A stretch of 61,066 nucleotides of DNA from DTJG01 sp964532995 (GTDB lineage Bacteria > Ratteibacteria > UBA8468 > B48-G9 > DTJG01). Shown in pieces: positions 51,630 to 60,269 of the stretch. The stretch spans positions 1 to 61,066 of the forward strand of contig CAZHJN010000005.1 of assembly GCA_964532995.1 (NCBI GenBank), in the 5' to 3' direction. How positions within the stretch are numbered: position 1 is the first letter of the stretch; every line of letters begins with the position of its first letter. The notes beneath the pieces are model-generated. The model was not told the DNA's origin, made no database searches, and was given only the letters and a program-made list of their open reading frames with translations. Position numbers and translations under genes: made by a program.

Positions 51630-52467
51630 TCTTTTGTTTTTTCAATCTTATCAAAGATTCCTCAAGTTTTTTCTTTATTTCATCAGGGGAAAATAATGGT
51701 TTGTTGTAATCCTTTATCGCTCCAACTTTTCCATTTTCATCAATCATATCAACCGGTCCGTAAATCGCCGGTTTTCCTGATTCTGATAGATACTGAGCAA
51801 AAGCATCATTGCAACTGTAATGCCAGAACTCAAAAGGATATGCATAAAAACCATTCTTTTTCATAATGTGTGTGATAAATTCTCTATTTTCCCTTGCCCT
51901 TTCAGAGATAAAAATTGAGTCCATGAAGGTTTTTTCATTCATGGCAAGATATGCCTCGCCTCTATCTATTTCCTTGCCTGTTTTCATTGATAAAACTGAA
52001 ATATCAATAGCGCTTCCGGACATATGCGTGCATATTTTAGGAATCGTTGCTATCAAAGCAGTTATTCTTTTAAAAACAAAATCCGGTTCCGGAACTCTGC
52101 CATCACATTCCCATATGATAATTCTCATAATTGAATCAAAAACCTTCTGCGGTCTGTTCAGCGGATTCTGCATCTGTCTTGTTCTGAAGGCATCTTCCAC
52201 TCTCATAATTAAACCTTTCCTGTTGAGTTCTTCTGCAGCGGATAAAAAATTATCTATGATCCCCTCTCTCAGAAAAAAAACCGGTTTTGAAACAGTTGTT
52301 CTGGAAACACCGGAAAATTTCACCTTCACCCCTGCCTGCTTTGCTGTGTAAGTCAGATCCACAAGCTTTTCCATACTTTCTTCAACGGGATAATTCATAA
52401 TACGTTGCATGAAATCATAACCGAGATCCATCTGCTGTTTCCAGTATTCTTTCTTCCTGTTTTTCAT
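51616..52467 (-). CDS. M15D D-Ala-D-Ala dipeptidase-like zinc peptidase (VanX/DdpX family)
   Basis: A 283-residue protein from ATG 52467, one base after the Hyi-like stop; an in-frame TTG at 52488 is less likely. Zinc ligands H148 and D155 sit in T-H-M-S-G-S-A-I-D, and E213 with H216 in F-E-F-W-H, the VanX-type arrangement. E-D-A-F-R-T-R-x-M-Q matches the conserved Arg region. It should cleave D-Ala-D-Ala or similar dipeptides, for wall-peptide recycling or use as nutrient. No signal peptide is seen, consistent with DdpX-type cytoplasmic enzymes. Confidence 0.85.
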   Translation of the reverse strand: MKNRKKEYWKQQMDLGYDFMQRIMNYPVEESMEKLVDLTYTAKQAGVKVKFSGVSRTTVSKPVFFLREGIIDNFLSAAEELNRKGLIMRVEDAFRTRQMQNPLNRPQKVFDSIMRIIIWECDGRVPEPDFVFKRITALIATIPKICTHMSGSAIDISVLSMKTGKEIDRGEAYLAMNEKTFMDSIFISERARENREFITHIMKKNGFYAYPFEFWHYSCNDAFAQYLSESGKPAIYGPVDMIDENGKVGAIKDYNKPLFSPDEIKKKLEESLIRLKKQKTISI

Positions 52468-52468
52468 C

Positions 52469-53251
52469 TCAGGACCTGAGATAATCAAGGGTTTTCTTCA
52501 GCGAAAGCGCATGGTCTTTTTCAGCCGGTATGTATTCAAGTCCGAAACAGCCGGTATATCCCAGTTTATCAAGCAGTTTGATTATAAAGGGGTAATTTAA
52601 TTCACCATTATATAGCTCGTGACGACCCGGCACTCCAGCAGAATGAAAATGTCCGATAATATCAATATTTTTCTCTATGAAATCACATATATTGCCTTCC
52701 ATAATCTGCATATGATAGATGTCATAAAGAAGCCTGACATTCGGGCTGTTTATACCTCTTATAATCCGGGCTGCCTTTTTCGCTGAATCAAGATAATAAC
52801 CCTTATGGTTAACAAGTGTGTTCAGTGGTTCCAGAAGAAGGATGAAATTTTCTTTTTCTGCTATCTGTGCCGCAGATGATAGTGTTTCTATGATGCTTGT
52901 CTCCATTTCGCCATCAGAAAGACCTTCAACCGCATTTCCGGTACAGGTAATAGCCTTATGGCAATTCATCTTTTTTGCAACCTTTATCATATCTCTAAGC
53001 CTGTTGAGATAGAGTTGTTTATCCTGCCTTTTGACAAGAAAACCACCGGTTGAACCATCCGGAGAATTCACGACAATATTATTCATACATACTTCTGTTT
53101 CCTTCAGAGCATCAGCCAGAGTATCAATATTCTTTTTATCAGTAAACCATATCTCAACACAGTCGTATCCAATTTCTTTTACCCTTTTTATCTTTTCTTC
53201 AAAAGCAAGCTCAGGAAATACTGTCTCAATACAAACATCAACTTTCACCAT
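52469..53251 (-). CDS. Hydroxypyruvate-isomerase-like TIM-barrel sugar isomerase
   Basis: A 260-residue xylose-isomerase-like TIM barrel. Metal-binding Glu in L-L-E-P-L-N-T and G-L-E-Y, D-I-Y-H-M-Q with Asp/His and the G-H-F-H-S-A-G-V-P-G-R-H segment are the pattern of Hyi and related isomerases or epimerases. AAGGAGAG precedes the ATG. It is one base upstream of the VanX-like gene and so probably in its transcript, an odd pairing. Substrate could be hydroxypyruvate or a ketose; motifs do not decide. Confidence 0.85.
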   Translation of the reverse strand: MVKVDVCIETVFPELAFEEKIKRVKEIGYDCVEIWFTDKKNIDTLADALKETEVCMNNIVVNSPDGSTGGFLVKRQDKQLYLNRLRDMIKVAKKMNCHKAITCTGNAVEGLSDGEMETSIIETLSSAAQIAEKENFILLLEPLNTLVNHKGYYLDSAKKAARIIRGINSPNVRLLYDIYHMQIMEGNICDFIEKNIDIIGHFHSAGVPGRHELYNGELNYPFIIKLLDKLGYTGCFGLEYIPAEKDHALSLKKTLDYLRS

Positions 53252-53260
53252 TTTCTCTCC

Positions 53261-53289
53261 TTGTGATTTTTGTAAGTTCAGGTTATAAT
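53261..53289 (+). promoter_or_regulatory. Sigma70-like promoter for the OsmC gene
   Basis: TTGTGA (53261-53266), a 17-base spacer and a perfect TATAAT (53284-53289), followed by AAAGGAG and ATG 53327. Confidence 0.6.
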
Positions 53290-53326
53290 TTTATCATCAA
53301 AAAAAATTTTCCAAAAAGGAGAAAAA

Positions 53327-53719
53327 ATGGCGGCGATAACTGTATCCTTTGTAGACAAATGCCAGTTTGAAGCAAACATAAGAAATCATAAAGTCAATAT
53401 TGATTTGCCTGCAAATCTGCAGGGTTGTGACACGGGTCCAATGCCACCTGAATTATTTATTTTAGGTCTTGCCTCCTGTATGGGATATTATGCGTTGTTC
53501 TATTGCAGAAAAAACAGAATACCCGTTGAGGGGATGAAAATTGAAACAGATTATGAAAAGACAACAAATCCTGATAGAATTTCGAAGGTATTCGTAAAAA
53601 TATTTATTCCTGGATTATCAGAAGAACACATACAGGGAGTAAAGGAAGCCACTGAACACTGCATTGTGCATCAGTCTATAATTCAGAAGCCAGAGGTTAA
53701 TATAGTAATTGGCAGTTAA
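53327..53719 (+). CDS. OsmC/Ohr-family protein
   Basis: A 130-residue OsmC fold. The first redox Cys is in G-L-A-S-C-M-G near residue 52, and the second in T-E-H-C-I-V-H-Q near residue 111, the spacing of peroxide-reducing OsmC/Ohr proteins; an extra Cys sits nine residues after the first. A role in removing organic or lipid hydroperoxides is likely. It has its own promoter and AAAGGAG site, so it is a single-gene unit. Its TAA overlaps the stop of the convergent TIM-barrel gene within TTAA. Confidence 0.88.
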   Translation: MAAITVSFVDKCQFEANIRNHKVNIDLPANLQGCDTGPMPPELFILGLASCMGYYALFYCRKNRIPVEGMKIETDYEKTTNPDRISKVFVKIFIPGLSEEHIQGVKEATEHCIVHQSIIQKPEVNIVIGS

Positions 53720-54525
53720 ATAAACTTTTTCAGGTATTCAATGCTTTTTCTTGCTATAGTTTCAGGTCCTGGTGAAAAATCGAAAACCTCAACTGAAATA
53801 TAACCTCTGTAATTGATACTTTTCAACGCATCAATAATTGGAGCAAAATCAACATCTCCAAATCCAGGTCCCAAAAGGTTTCTATCATTTGCGTGGAAGT
53901 GAGCAAGATAATCCTTACCTTCGTTTATGATGTCTGGATAAGGTCTATTTTCATCACTCATTGCCTTCACGTCAAGAATCAATTTTAGATTCGGATGGTT
54001 TATCTCTTTTATAATTGAAATTGCTTCAGTAACAGTATTGACAAAGTTTGTTTCTTTTCTGGCAAGAGGTTCAAGGCAGATAGTTATGTTTCTATCCCGA
54101 GCTATCTCAAGGGGCCCTTTAATAACCTGTCTGAAATATTCAAGAACATCCTGCCCTGTCTGTCCCTGTCCGATTGATCTCTGTTTTGGTGAACCCAGCA
54201 CCATTATTTTCCCGCCTATATCAGAGGTAAATCTCACAAGCTCCTCAAAATACAGAGATGTCTTTTTTCTCAGCTGCGCATCAGGAGAAGAAATTGAAAG
54301 ACCTTCTGGTTTTACAAGGAGCCAGTGAGTACCTATAATTTCAAGATTATTTTTCTGTGCAAGTGTTTTAATCTTTTTCCTTTCATCATCAGATATTTCA
54401 CAAACTGAATTCGCAAGTGTAAAAGGCGCTATTTCAATACCGTCATAACCCATACTACTTACATATTTTATTGTGTCTTCAATTGACCATGAAGCAAAAA
54501 TCTCATTACATATTCCTGTTTTCAT
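53716..54525 (-). CDS. TIM-barrel sugar phosphate isomerase/epimerase, coupled to ftsZ
   Basis: A 269-residue xylose-isomerase-like TIM barrel. I-C-L-E-P-L and V-E-V-F-D carry the likely metal Glu residues, with H-F-H-A-N-D in between and G-D-V-D-F near 225. The ATG at 54525 lies 20 bases inside the ftsZ end and has GAGGAAAA upstream. Substrate is unknown. Its attachment to the division operon may be only positional. Similar genes (the Hyi-like one) occur 0.5 kb away but are not close copies. Confidence 0.85.
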   Translation of the reverse strand: MKTGICNEIFASWSIEDTIKYVSSMGYDGIEIAPFTLANSVCEISDDERKKIKTLAQKNNLEIIGTHWLLVKPEGLSISSPDAQLRKKTSLYFEELVRFTSDIGGKIMVLGSPKQRSIGQGQTGQDVLEYFRQVIKGPLEIARDRNITICLEPLARKETNFVNTVTEAISIIKEINHPNLKLILDVKAMSDENRPYPDIINEGKDYLAHFHANDRNLLGPGFGDVDFAPIIDALKSINYRGYISVEVFDFSPGPETIARKSIEYLKKFI

Positions 54526-55681
54526 TGCTGTTTTTCCTCCTCATACTTGGTGGTGTCTCAATGTCTTCTCTGGGATAATCCCTGTCAAACATTTCTTCTA
54601 TCTTGCCTGATGAATCCCTGACAGACCCCTGATTTCTCCAGGAAGGTGGTGTGTCAATATCTCCAATATTTTCAAAAAATCCTTCTTCTTTGTTTTTCTG
54701 CGTTATCCTGCTGATGGATTCTTTACCCGGCTCAATTCCTGTTGCTATCAATGTCACCTTAACCTCATCATTCATCTTCTCATCTATACTCAAACCAAAT
54801 GCAACCTGCTGCACATGCGTCACATCATTGATATGGTTCATGGCTTCCACAACATCCGGAAGTGAAAGATCCGAACTTCCAATGATGCTGACAAGTATAT
54901 TTCTTGCTTCCTGTATTCCTTTTTCTCCAAGAAGTGGATCATCAAGAGCAGCCTTGAGCGCTTTAACTGTCTTTTTTTCGCCTTTTGATACACCTGTTCC
55001 AACAATACCTCTTCCTCCATTCTGCAAAACTCTTTTAATATCAGTAAAATCAAGGTCCATCAGATGGGCGGGCTTGTTTATCAGATCAGATACAGCAAAT
55101 ATGGACCTTCCCACAACTTCATCAACCCTAGCGAAAGCCTCTTTTATGGGAGTATCCCTTTCAACAATTTCAATAAGCCGCTCATTGCTTATCGCAATCA
55201 ATGTATCAACATTTGCTTTAAGATTTGCCATTCCGTTTTCAGCCTGTTTGTCTCTCTTTTCCCAGTTAAACGGTAACGTTACGATTGCTATAACAAGAGA
55301 ACCCATATCACGGGCGATCTTGGCAACAATAGGTGAAGCGCCTGTTCCTGTCCCTCCGCCAAGTCCTGCCACTATGAAAATGATATGAGTATTTTTGAGA
55401 ATTTCCTTGATTTTTTCCTGGTCTTCATTTGCTGCATATTTTCCTTTTTCAGGGTCAGAACCAGCCCCGCCAATACCCTGTGTGATTTTTTCTCCTATCT
55501 GAACCTTCAATGACACAGGACAGTGCTGAAGTGCCTGCACATCGGTATCAATAGCAACAGTATCAATATTCTCAAAAGCTGAGGCAATCCTCCCAACAAT
55601 CTTACCGCCACCGCCACCAACTCCCACTGCCTTAATTCTTATTGGAGTAATCTTTGTTTCTTCAAGTATAAAGTTTGTCAT
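54506..55681 (-). CDS. ftsZ: Cell division protein FtsZ (divergent)
   Basis: A 391-residue tubulin-like GTPase with the signature G-G-G-T-G-T-G (108-114). Several nearly invariant Asn positions differ: G-V-G-G-G-G-G-K (K27 for Asn), I-D-T-D (D45 for Asn) and the T7 loop D-L-D-F-T-D (D209 for Asn, with catalytic D211 and D214 kept). The C-terminal tail carries two similar peptides, D-I-D-T-P-P-S-W-R (341-349) and D-I-E-T-P-P-S-M-R-R (373-382), where most FtsZ have one. It forms the division ring and follows ftsA by 3 bases. Confidence 0.93.
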   Translation of the reverse strand: MTNFILEETKITPIRIKAVGVGGGGGKIVGRIASAFENIDTVAIDTDVQALQHCPVSLKVQIGEKITQGIGGAGSDPEKGKYAANEDQEKIKEILKNTHIIFIVAGLGGGTGTGASPIVAKIARDMGSLVIAIVTLPFNWEKRDKQAENGMANLKANVDTLIAISNERLIEIVERDTPIKEAFARVDEVVGRSIFAVSDLINKPAHLMDLDFTDIKRVLQNGGRGIVGTGVSKGEKKTVKALKAALDDPLLGEKGIQEARNILVSIIGSSDLSLPDVVEAMNHINDVTHVQQVAFGLSIDEKMNDEVKVTLIATGIEPGKESISRITQKNKEEGFFENIGDIDTPPSWRNQGSVRDSSGKIEEMFDRDYPREDIETPPSMRRKNSNENRNM

Positions 55682-55684
55682 GGT

Positions 55685-56962
55685 TTACCATTCCCCCCAT
55701 ATTTTTTTCCAGAAATCCTCAGTTTTTCTTTTGATTTTTTTAAACTTTTTCTGCCACTCGGGTTCTGGATATTTTTTCTCCATTTCTTTCTTTCTCAGCA
55801 TCAAGGTTCCAACAACAGCAGAAAAGCAGGGATATTGATATGAAGCTGCAAGCCCTATAACTCCTTTTGGTTTTACCACTCCGACTCTCGCATTTCTTCC
55901 AAAGATATTTGTGACGCAATCAACAAGCCCTTTAAGCTGAGCAGACCCACCTGTCAGAACAACACCAGCACCAAGTCGTATCTGTTTTTTAAGCTCTTTT
56001 TCAATTATATCTTTAACCCACTTTCTCATGATGTCATCCACTCTTTCATAGACAATTTTTGATATTTTATCAACGCCAGCATAACTTTTTATACCGGTTC
56101 CAACAAGTCTCAGTTCAACCTGTCCGGTAAGCTCAGGAGATTCCCGCTCAATCAAAATCGGATAATTGCAGTATCCATACTGTTTCTTGATTTCAGATGC
56201 AGATTCAATTGAAATGTTCAATATCTGACATAAATCCTTATCAATGTATTCCCCTCCGCACATAATAGAATACGTACCGTAAAGATTTCCATCAAGAAAA
56301 ATGAGAAAGTCAATTGTGCCTTTGCCAAAATCTATTACAAGAACGCCTGATTTTTTTTCTTCTTCAGAAAGAAGCGCTTCAGCAGCCACCCACGAATGCG
56401 GGTATACCTGGTCGACTTCTGAACCTGCATTTCTAATACACTGAACTATATTTTCAAGTGGGTTGTCCTTAACGATACAAACATGCACAAGTGCACCGAT
56501 TGAACTGCCAAACATACCCGTTGGATTTTTCTTGACACTGGTTTGACTGTCAATGATGTATTCCTGGGGTAAAAGTTTAAATATGTGGGAATCAGAAGGG
56601 ACTTCTGTTTGGTTTCTGACATTTTTCAGAAGATTGTCTATATCAAGTTCTGTAATTCTTCTTTTGTTTGTTTCAAAATCAATCCTGTGAGAAGCAGTCC
56701 ATCCCTTGACAAAACCGCCACCAACACTGATATTGACAAGAGGCAGACCAACATTTGTTTGTTGTTCAAGCTCTGAAAGGATATTTTTTATGTATTCAGT
56801 GCAACCTTCTATATCAACGACCCTGCCTTTCTGCACAATCTCCTCTTCATATTCCATGTGCTCTGAACCGATAATTTCAAGTACATTATCCCTGACTATG
56901 GCTGCCATCCCTGCTATTTTTTGCGTCCCTATGTCAAGAGAAACAATAATTTCATCTGTCAT
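55685..56962 (-). CDS. ftsA: Cell division protein FtsA
   Basis: A 425-residue actin-like protein. Phosphate motifs S-L-D-I-G-T-Q-K and V-I-D-F-G-K-G-T-I-D-F and the adenosine motif V-L-T-G-G-S-A-Q-L-K-G are present; the 1C/SHS2 domain lies near residues 85-165. The C-terminus ends in a basic, Trp-rich amphipathic helix (F-W-K-K-I-W-G-E-W), the membrane tether of FtsA. It anchors FtsZ filaments. The ATG overlaps the ftsQ stop as ATGA. Confidence 0.95.
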   Translation of the reverse strand: MTDEIIVSLDIGTQKIAGMAAIVRDNVLEIIGSEHMEYEEEIVQKGRVVDIEGCTEYIKNILSELEQQTNVGLPLVNISVGGGFVKGWTASHRIDFETNKRRITELDIDNLLKNVRNQTEVPSDSHIFKLLPQEYIIDSQTSVKKNPTGMFGSSIGALVHVCIVKDNPLENIVQCIRNAGSEVDQVYPHSWVAAEALLSEEEKKSGVLVIDFGKGTIDFLIFLDGNLYGTYSIMCGGEYIDKDLCQILNISIESASEIKKQYGYCNYPILIERESPELTGQVELRLVGTGIKSYAGVDKISKIVYERVDDIMRKWVKDIIEKELKKQIRLGAGVVLTGGSAQLKGLVDCVTNIFGRNARVGVVKPKGVIGLAASYQYPCFSAVVGTLMLRKKEMEKKYPEPEWQKKFKKIKRKTEDFWKKIWGEW

Positions 56963-57714
56963 TGCTGTATCATCCTCTCCTTAATGTACGGTTCTTTAAA
57001 TCTCACATCAATATATTCAAGAGGAAAGTTATTTTTTCTGCAATCAGAAAGGACTTCTTTTGCCACCGCCATCTGTTTTTCAATCTCTTCACTGTGGATA
57101 TATATACTTTCCTGCCATGACTTTAATTCAATTTTATCTAAATCCCCGAGTGAGATTTTATCTATCTTAAAAATACTCGCAATTCTGTAATAATTATACC
57201 ACTGTTCAATTTCTTTTAAAACGTCTATTTTTTCCTGTTCAAGCGACCTTTCACCTGTTGATCCAGCCTTTATCCCTTCAACAACCCAGCCCACAAAATT
57301 TTCACCAGCAGGAAGAAAATAACCATTTCTATCCATTGTTACGATAGTTTCAGAATCCACAATAAGAACCCATGGTTTTCTTATTTTCAACCTTATTAAA
57401 AGTGTATCCGGGAGATGTTTTTCTATGAAACAATCTTCCACGAAATAAATCTGCCTGATTCTTGAATAAATCTCCGGCATATTTATCGAAAGAACATTAA
57501 CACCTTCCGGTAACGAAATATAATCCATTACAAAAGATGCATAATCAGTCGGTTCTATTATGACATTTTTCAGATTGAAGATTGAAAGACTTTTAAAAAA
57601 GCCCGGCAGGAAAAGTTTTGCAAAAAAAACCAGCACGATAATCGATATCATGAGAAAAAGATAAAGCCATTTTCTTATTTTTTTCTTTCTCTGATAAATT
57701 AATTTCTCGCGCAT
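56959..57714 (-). CDS. ftsQ: Cell division protein FtsQ/DivIB
   Basis: A 251-residue bitopic protein: a short basic cytoplasmic end, one membrane helix (about 16-38), then a POTRA domain (about 45-115, with the typical L-P-D-T-L-L-I-R-L strand) and the FtsQ beta domain (W-V-L-I-V-D ... M-D-R-N-G-Y). It links the ring to the septal wall machinery. It overlaps ddl by 16 bases and ftsA by 4. Position and topology support the call despite low sequence conservation. Confidence 0.9.
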   Translation of the reverse strand: MREKLIYQRKKKIRKWLYLFLMISIIVLVFFAKLFLPGFFKSLSIFNLKNVIIEPTDYASFVMDYISLPEGVNVLSINMPEIYSRIRQIYFVEDCFIEKHLPDTLLIRLKIRKPWVLIVDSETIVTMDRNGYFLPAGENFVGWVVEGIKAGSTGERSLEQEKIDVLKEIEQWYNYYRIASIFKIDKISLGDLDKIELKSWQESIYIHSEEIEKQMAVAKEVLSDCRKNNFPLEYIDVRFKEPYIKERMIQQ

Positions 57715-58610
57715 CTTTCAAGTCCCAGCGCAACAAGCCTTTCACAAAGAGATTCAAACGAAATGCCAGCATGCGCCGCAGCATCGGGTAGAAGACTCAG
57801 GGGCGTCAGACCTGGAATTGTGTTAACATCAAGAACAAACATTTCTCCATTTTCCTGAATCATAATCTCCATTCGCGCGCATCCAGAACAACCAAGAACC
57901 CTGTATGTCTGTAAAGCGTAATGATTTGCCTTTTCAATAAGTGCCACATCAATTTCCGGTGGAATGATGTGAACGCTACCACCCTTTTTATACTTTGCTG
58001 CATAGTCATAAAGTTTTCTTTTTGTCCGTATCTCAATAGCGGGTAAAACCTGTAATTGGTCGTTTCCTATAATTCCAATTGTAATTTCCTTTCCTTTTAT
58101 GAATCTCTCCAGAAAAACCTCTTTATCAAGTGTGAACGCCCTGCGTATAGATTTTTTCAGCTCCAGACCATTATCCACAATTGATATACCGAGTGTGGAA
58201 CCAAGACCTGCCGGTTTTACAACACAGGGAAAACCAAAAGGAACACTAAGATTTTCCCCATTTTCAACTATGACAAAGTCAGGCGTTGGAATATTATGAA
58301 AAAGAAGAATCTTTTTCATTATAATCTTATTCATACAGATTGCACTTGCACAAACTCCTGATCCGGTATATGGAATACCAAGAGATTCAAGAAAACCCTG
58401 GATTGTGCCATCTTCTCCTTTTCCCCCATGAAGCGCGATAAAAACACAGTCAGGCTTAAAATCCACCAGCTTTTTTAAAAAAACTTTTTTCGCAGGATCA
58501 AGAACAAGAATCCTGTGTTTTTTTGAAAGTGCTTTTGCAACCGATTTTCCGGATACAAGAGAAACCTCTCTTTCAGGACTATCCCCTCCACAAAGAATAA
58601 CTATTTTCAA
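57699..58610 (-). CDS. ddl: D-alanine--D-alanine ligase
   Basis: A 303-residue ATP-grasp ligase. It starts with TTG at 58610 overlapping the murB stop (TTGA), with GGGAGG upstream. G-G-D-S-P-E-R-E-V-S near residue 8, A-L-H-G-G-K-G-E-D-G-T-I-Q-G near 58, V-V-K-P-A-G-L-G-S-T and D-V-N-T-I-P-G-L-T carry the substrate, ATP and metal residues. It makes the D-Ala-D-Ala dipeptide of peptidoglycan. Confidence 0.96.
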   Translation of the reverse strand: MKIVILCGGDSPEREVSLVSGKSVAKALSKKHRILVLDPAKKVFLKKLVDFKPDCVFIALHGGKGEDGTIQGFLESLGIPYTGSGVCASAICMNKIIMKKILLFHNIPTPDFVIVENGENLSVPFGFPCVVKPAGLGSTLGISIVDNGLELKKSIRRAFTLDKEVFLERFIKGKEITIGIIGNDQLQVLPAIEIRTKRKLYDYAAKYKKGGSVHIIPPEIDVALIEKANHYALQTYRVLGCSGCARMEIMIQENGEMFVLDVNTIPGLTPLSLLPDAAAHAGISFESLCERLVALGLERCARN

Positions 58611-59521
58611 TCAAACCTCCCGATAAATTCAATCTCTGGTTCAAACATTATATTATACCTGGTTTTTATGGTTTCCTGTATAAGTTTTATCAAATTCCAG
58701 ATATCAGTGGAGCTTGCCTTTCCTGTATTTATAATAAAGTTTGCATGTTTTTCTGAAACCATTGCATTTCCTATTCTGTATCCTTTCAATCCGGCTTCTT
58801 CAATAATTCTACCAGCAAAAAGGCCCGGCGGATTTTTGAAAACAGAACCTGCAGAGGGATACTCAAGAGGCTGGGTTTTTTTTCTTTGCCTCATAATCGT
58901 TGATACTGTATTTTTTATTATATCCTCGCTTGCTTTTCCTCCAGTCTTCAATGTGGATGAAAACACAAAAAATGCTTTTTCTTTCAGCTGCGAGTACCTG
59001 TATTTCCATAAAATTTCATCCTTTTTTTCATTTCGCCAGTTTCCATCTGTATCAAGGTATTCAACCATTTCGATGGTGTCCGAAATACTTTTATCTTTTG
59101 CACCGGCATTATTTATAAGGGCTCCACCTATTGTTCCCGGAATCCCTGCCAGAAACTCAAAACCGCTCAAACAATTTTTTATGCACCAGCCCAAAAGCGA
59201 AGAAATTTTGGTGCCTGAATAAGAAAGAATAAGCTGGTCGGAATAGGAAATGCCTGAAATTCCTCTTGTAACAGCCAAAATTCCATCATAACCATAATCA
59301 CTTATAAGAAGATTTGAACCACAGCCGATAAACCTTACTGGTATATTTTTGCTGAATTCATAAAGAGTCTCTATCTCTTTTTTGTTTGAAGGAAAGACCA
59401 CTGCCGATATAATTCCACCTGTCTTAAATGTTGTGAAATCTTCTGCATTAGCATCAAAAATTATCCCTTGACCAAAAATTTCTGTAAGCTCTTTTTTTTC
59501 TCTCTCAGTCATATATGACAT
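58607..59521 (-). CDS. murB: UDP-N-acetylenolpyruvoylglucosamine reductase
   Basis: A 304-residue flavoenzyme. T-T-F-K-T-G-G near residue 28, G-C-G-S-N-L-L-I-S-D near 62, A-G-I-P-G-T-I-G-G-A-L-I-N-N-A-G-A near 128, Y-R-Y-S near 168 and the catalytic P-S-A-G-S-V-F-K-N-P near 222 are MurB hallmarks of the type I class. It reduces UDP-GlcNAc-enolpyruvate to UDP-MurNAc. It overlaps truA by 17 bases and ddl by 4. murC and murG are not next to it on either side. Confidence 0.96.
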   Translation of the reverse strand: MSYMTEREKKELTEIFGQGIIFDANAEDFTTFKTGGIISAVVFPSNKKEIETLYEFSKNIPVRFIGCGSNLLISDYGYDGILAVTRGISGISYSDQLILSYSGTKISSLLGWCIKNCLSGFEFLAGIPGTIGGALINNAGAKDKSISDTIEMVEYLDTDGNWRNEKKDEILWKYRYSQLKEKAFFVFSSTLKTGGKASEDIIKNTVSTIMRQRKKTQPLEYPSAGSVFKNPPGLFAGRIIEEAGLKGYRIGNAMVSEKHANFIINTGKASSTDIWNLIKLIQETIKTRYNIMFEPEIEFIGRFD

Positions 59522-60269
59522 CCTTCAAATATAGACCGTAAGCAGGTGCAGTTGCAGAAGCAAGCCTCCTATCCTTTGAATCAATGATCTCTTTTACCCT
59601 TTCAGGCTCAATCTTTCGTTTTCCAACATCAACAAGAGTACCCACAATATTACGAACCATCTTATAAAGAAAACCATCTCCACAGACTTCAATTACTATG
59701 AGTCTTATTTCAGTGTCAAAACAAAAATACTCTCTTTTTATTGTAATGCATTCAATCGTTCTTACAGGATTCTTGATGCTGCTGCCAGATGCCTGGAAAC
59801 ATGTAAAATCATGGGTTCCAACAATAAATTCAGAAGCCTTTTTCATTCTTATTATACTGAGTCTTTCTGGAATAAACCATGCCCTGTTGATTAGAAACGG
59901 AGAATTGAAATCTGAAATAAGGTACCTGTAAATCTTTCTTTTCGCATCAAACCTTACATGAAAATCCTCATCCACACACAAAATTTCTTTCACTCTGATG
60001 CTTCTATCAAGAAGAGCATTCATTGCCCTGGTGAGTTTTTGTTCACTTAAATCTGTTCTGGCGACAAAAGAAATATAATGCCGGGATGCATGAACCCCTG
60101 TATCTGTTCTTCCGCAGGACTGTACCTTTATTTTCTGCTGAAGAATTTGGGAAAGGCATCTTTCTATCTCAGATTGAATTGTTTTTTTGCCTGGTTGAAC
60201 CTGCCAGCCTGAAAAACCGGTTCCATCATAACTTATAACCGCTCTGAACTTCAGAGATTCCTTTTTCAC
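59505..60269 (-). CDS. truA: tRNA pseudouridine synthase A
   Basis: The 254-residue protein starts at GTG 60269, whose last bases overlap the mscS-like stop (GTGA); the frame extends to 60320 but would overlap that gene. The catalytic Asp is in C-G-R-T-D-T-G-V-H-A, with Y-D-G-T-G-F-S-G-W-Q near the start and F-L-Y-K-M-V-R-N-I-V-G-T-L near the end. It converts U38-U40 of tRNA anticodon arms to pseudouridine. It is inserted before murB in the division run. Confidence 0.95.
   Translation of the reverse strand: MKKESLKFRAVISYDGTGFSGWQVQPGKKTIQSEIERCLSQILQQKIKVQSCGRTDTGVHASRHYISFVARTDLSEQKLTRAMNALLDRSIRVKEILCVDEDFHVRFDAKRKIYRYLISDFNSPFLINRAWFIPERLSIIRMKKASEFIVGTHDFTCFQASGSSIKNPVRTIECITIKREYFCFDTEIRLIVIEVCGDGFLYKMVRNIVGTLVDVGKRKIEPERVKEIIDSKDRRLASATAPAYGLYLKDVIYD

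Noticed and set aside
51866..52351. 161-codon frame antisense to the VanX-like gene
   Set aside because: The opposite strand encodes intact zinc-site motifs; this frame has none.
54651..55388. Long 245-codon open frame antisense to ftsZ
   Set aside because: It is the shadow of a conserved gene, has Ser/Ile-rich low-meaning translation, no ribosome site and no recognisable domain.
58668..59222. 184-codon open frame antisense to murB
   Set aside because: It fully overlaps a gene with clear MurB motifs and shows no protein-like pattern of its own.
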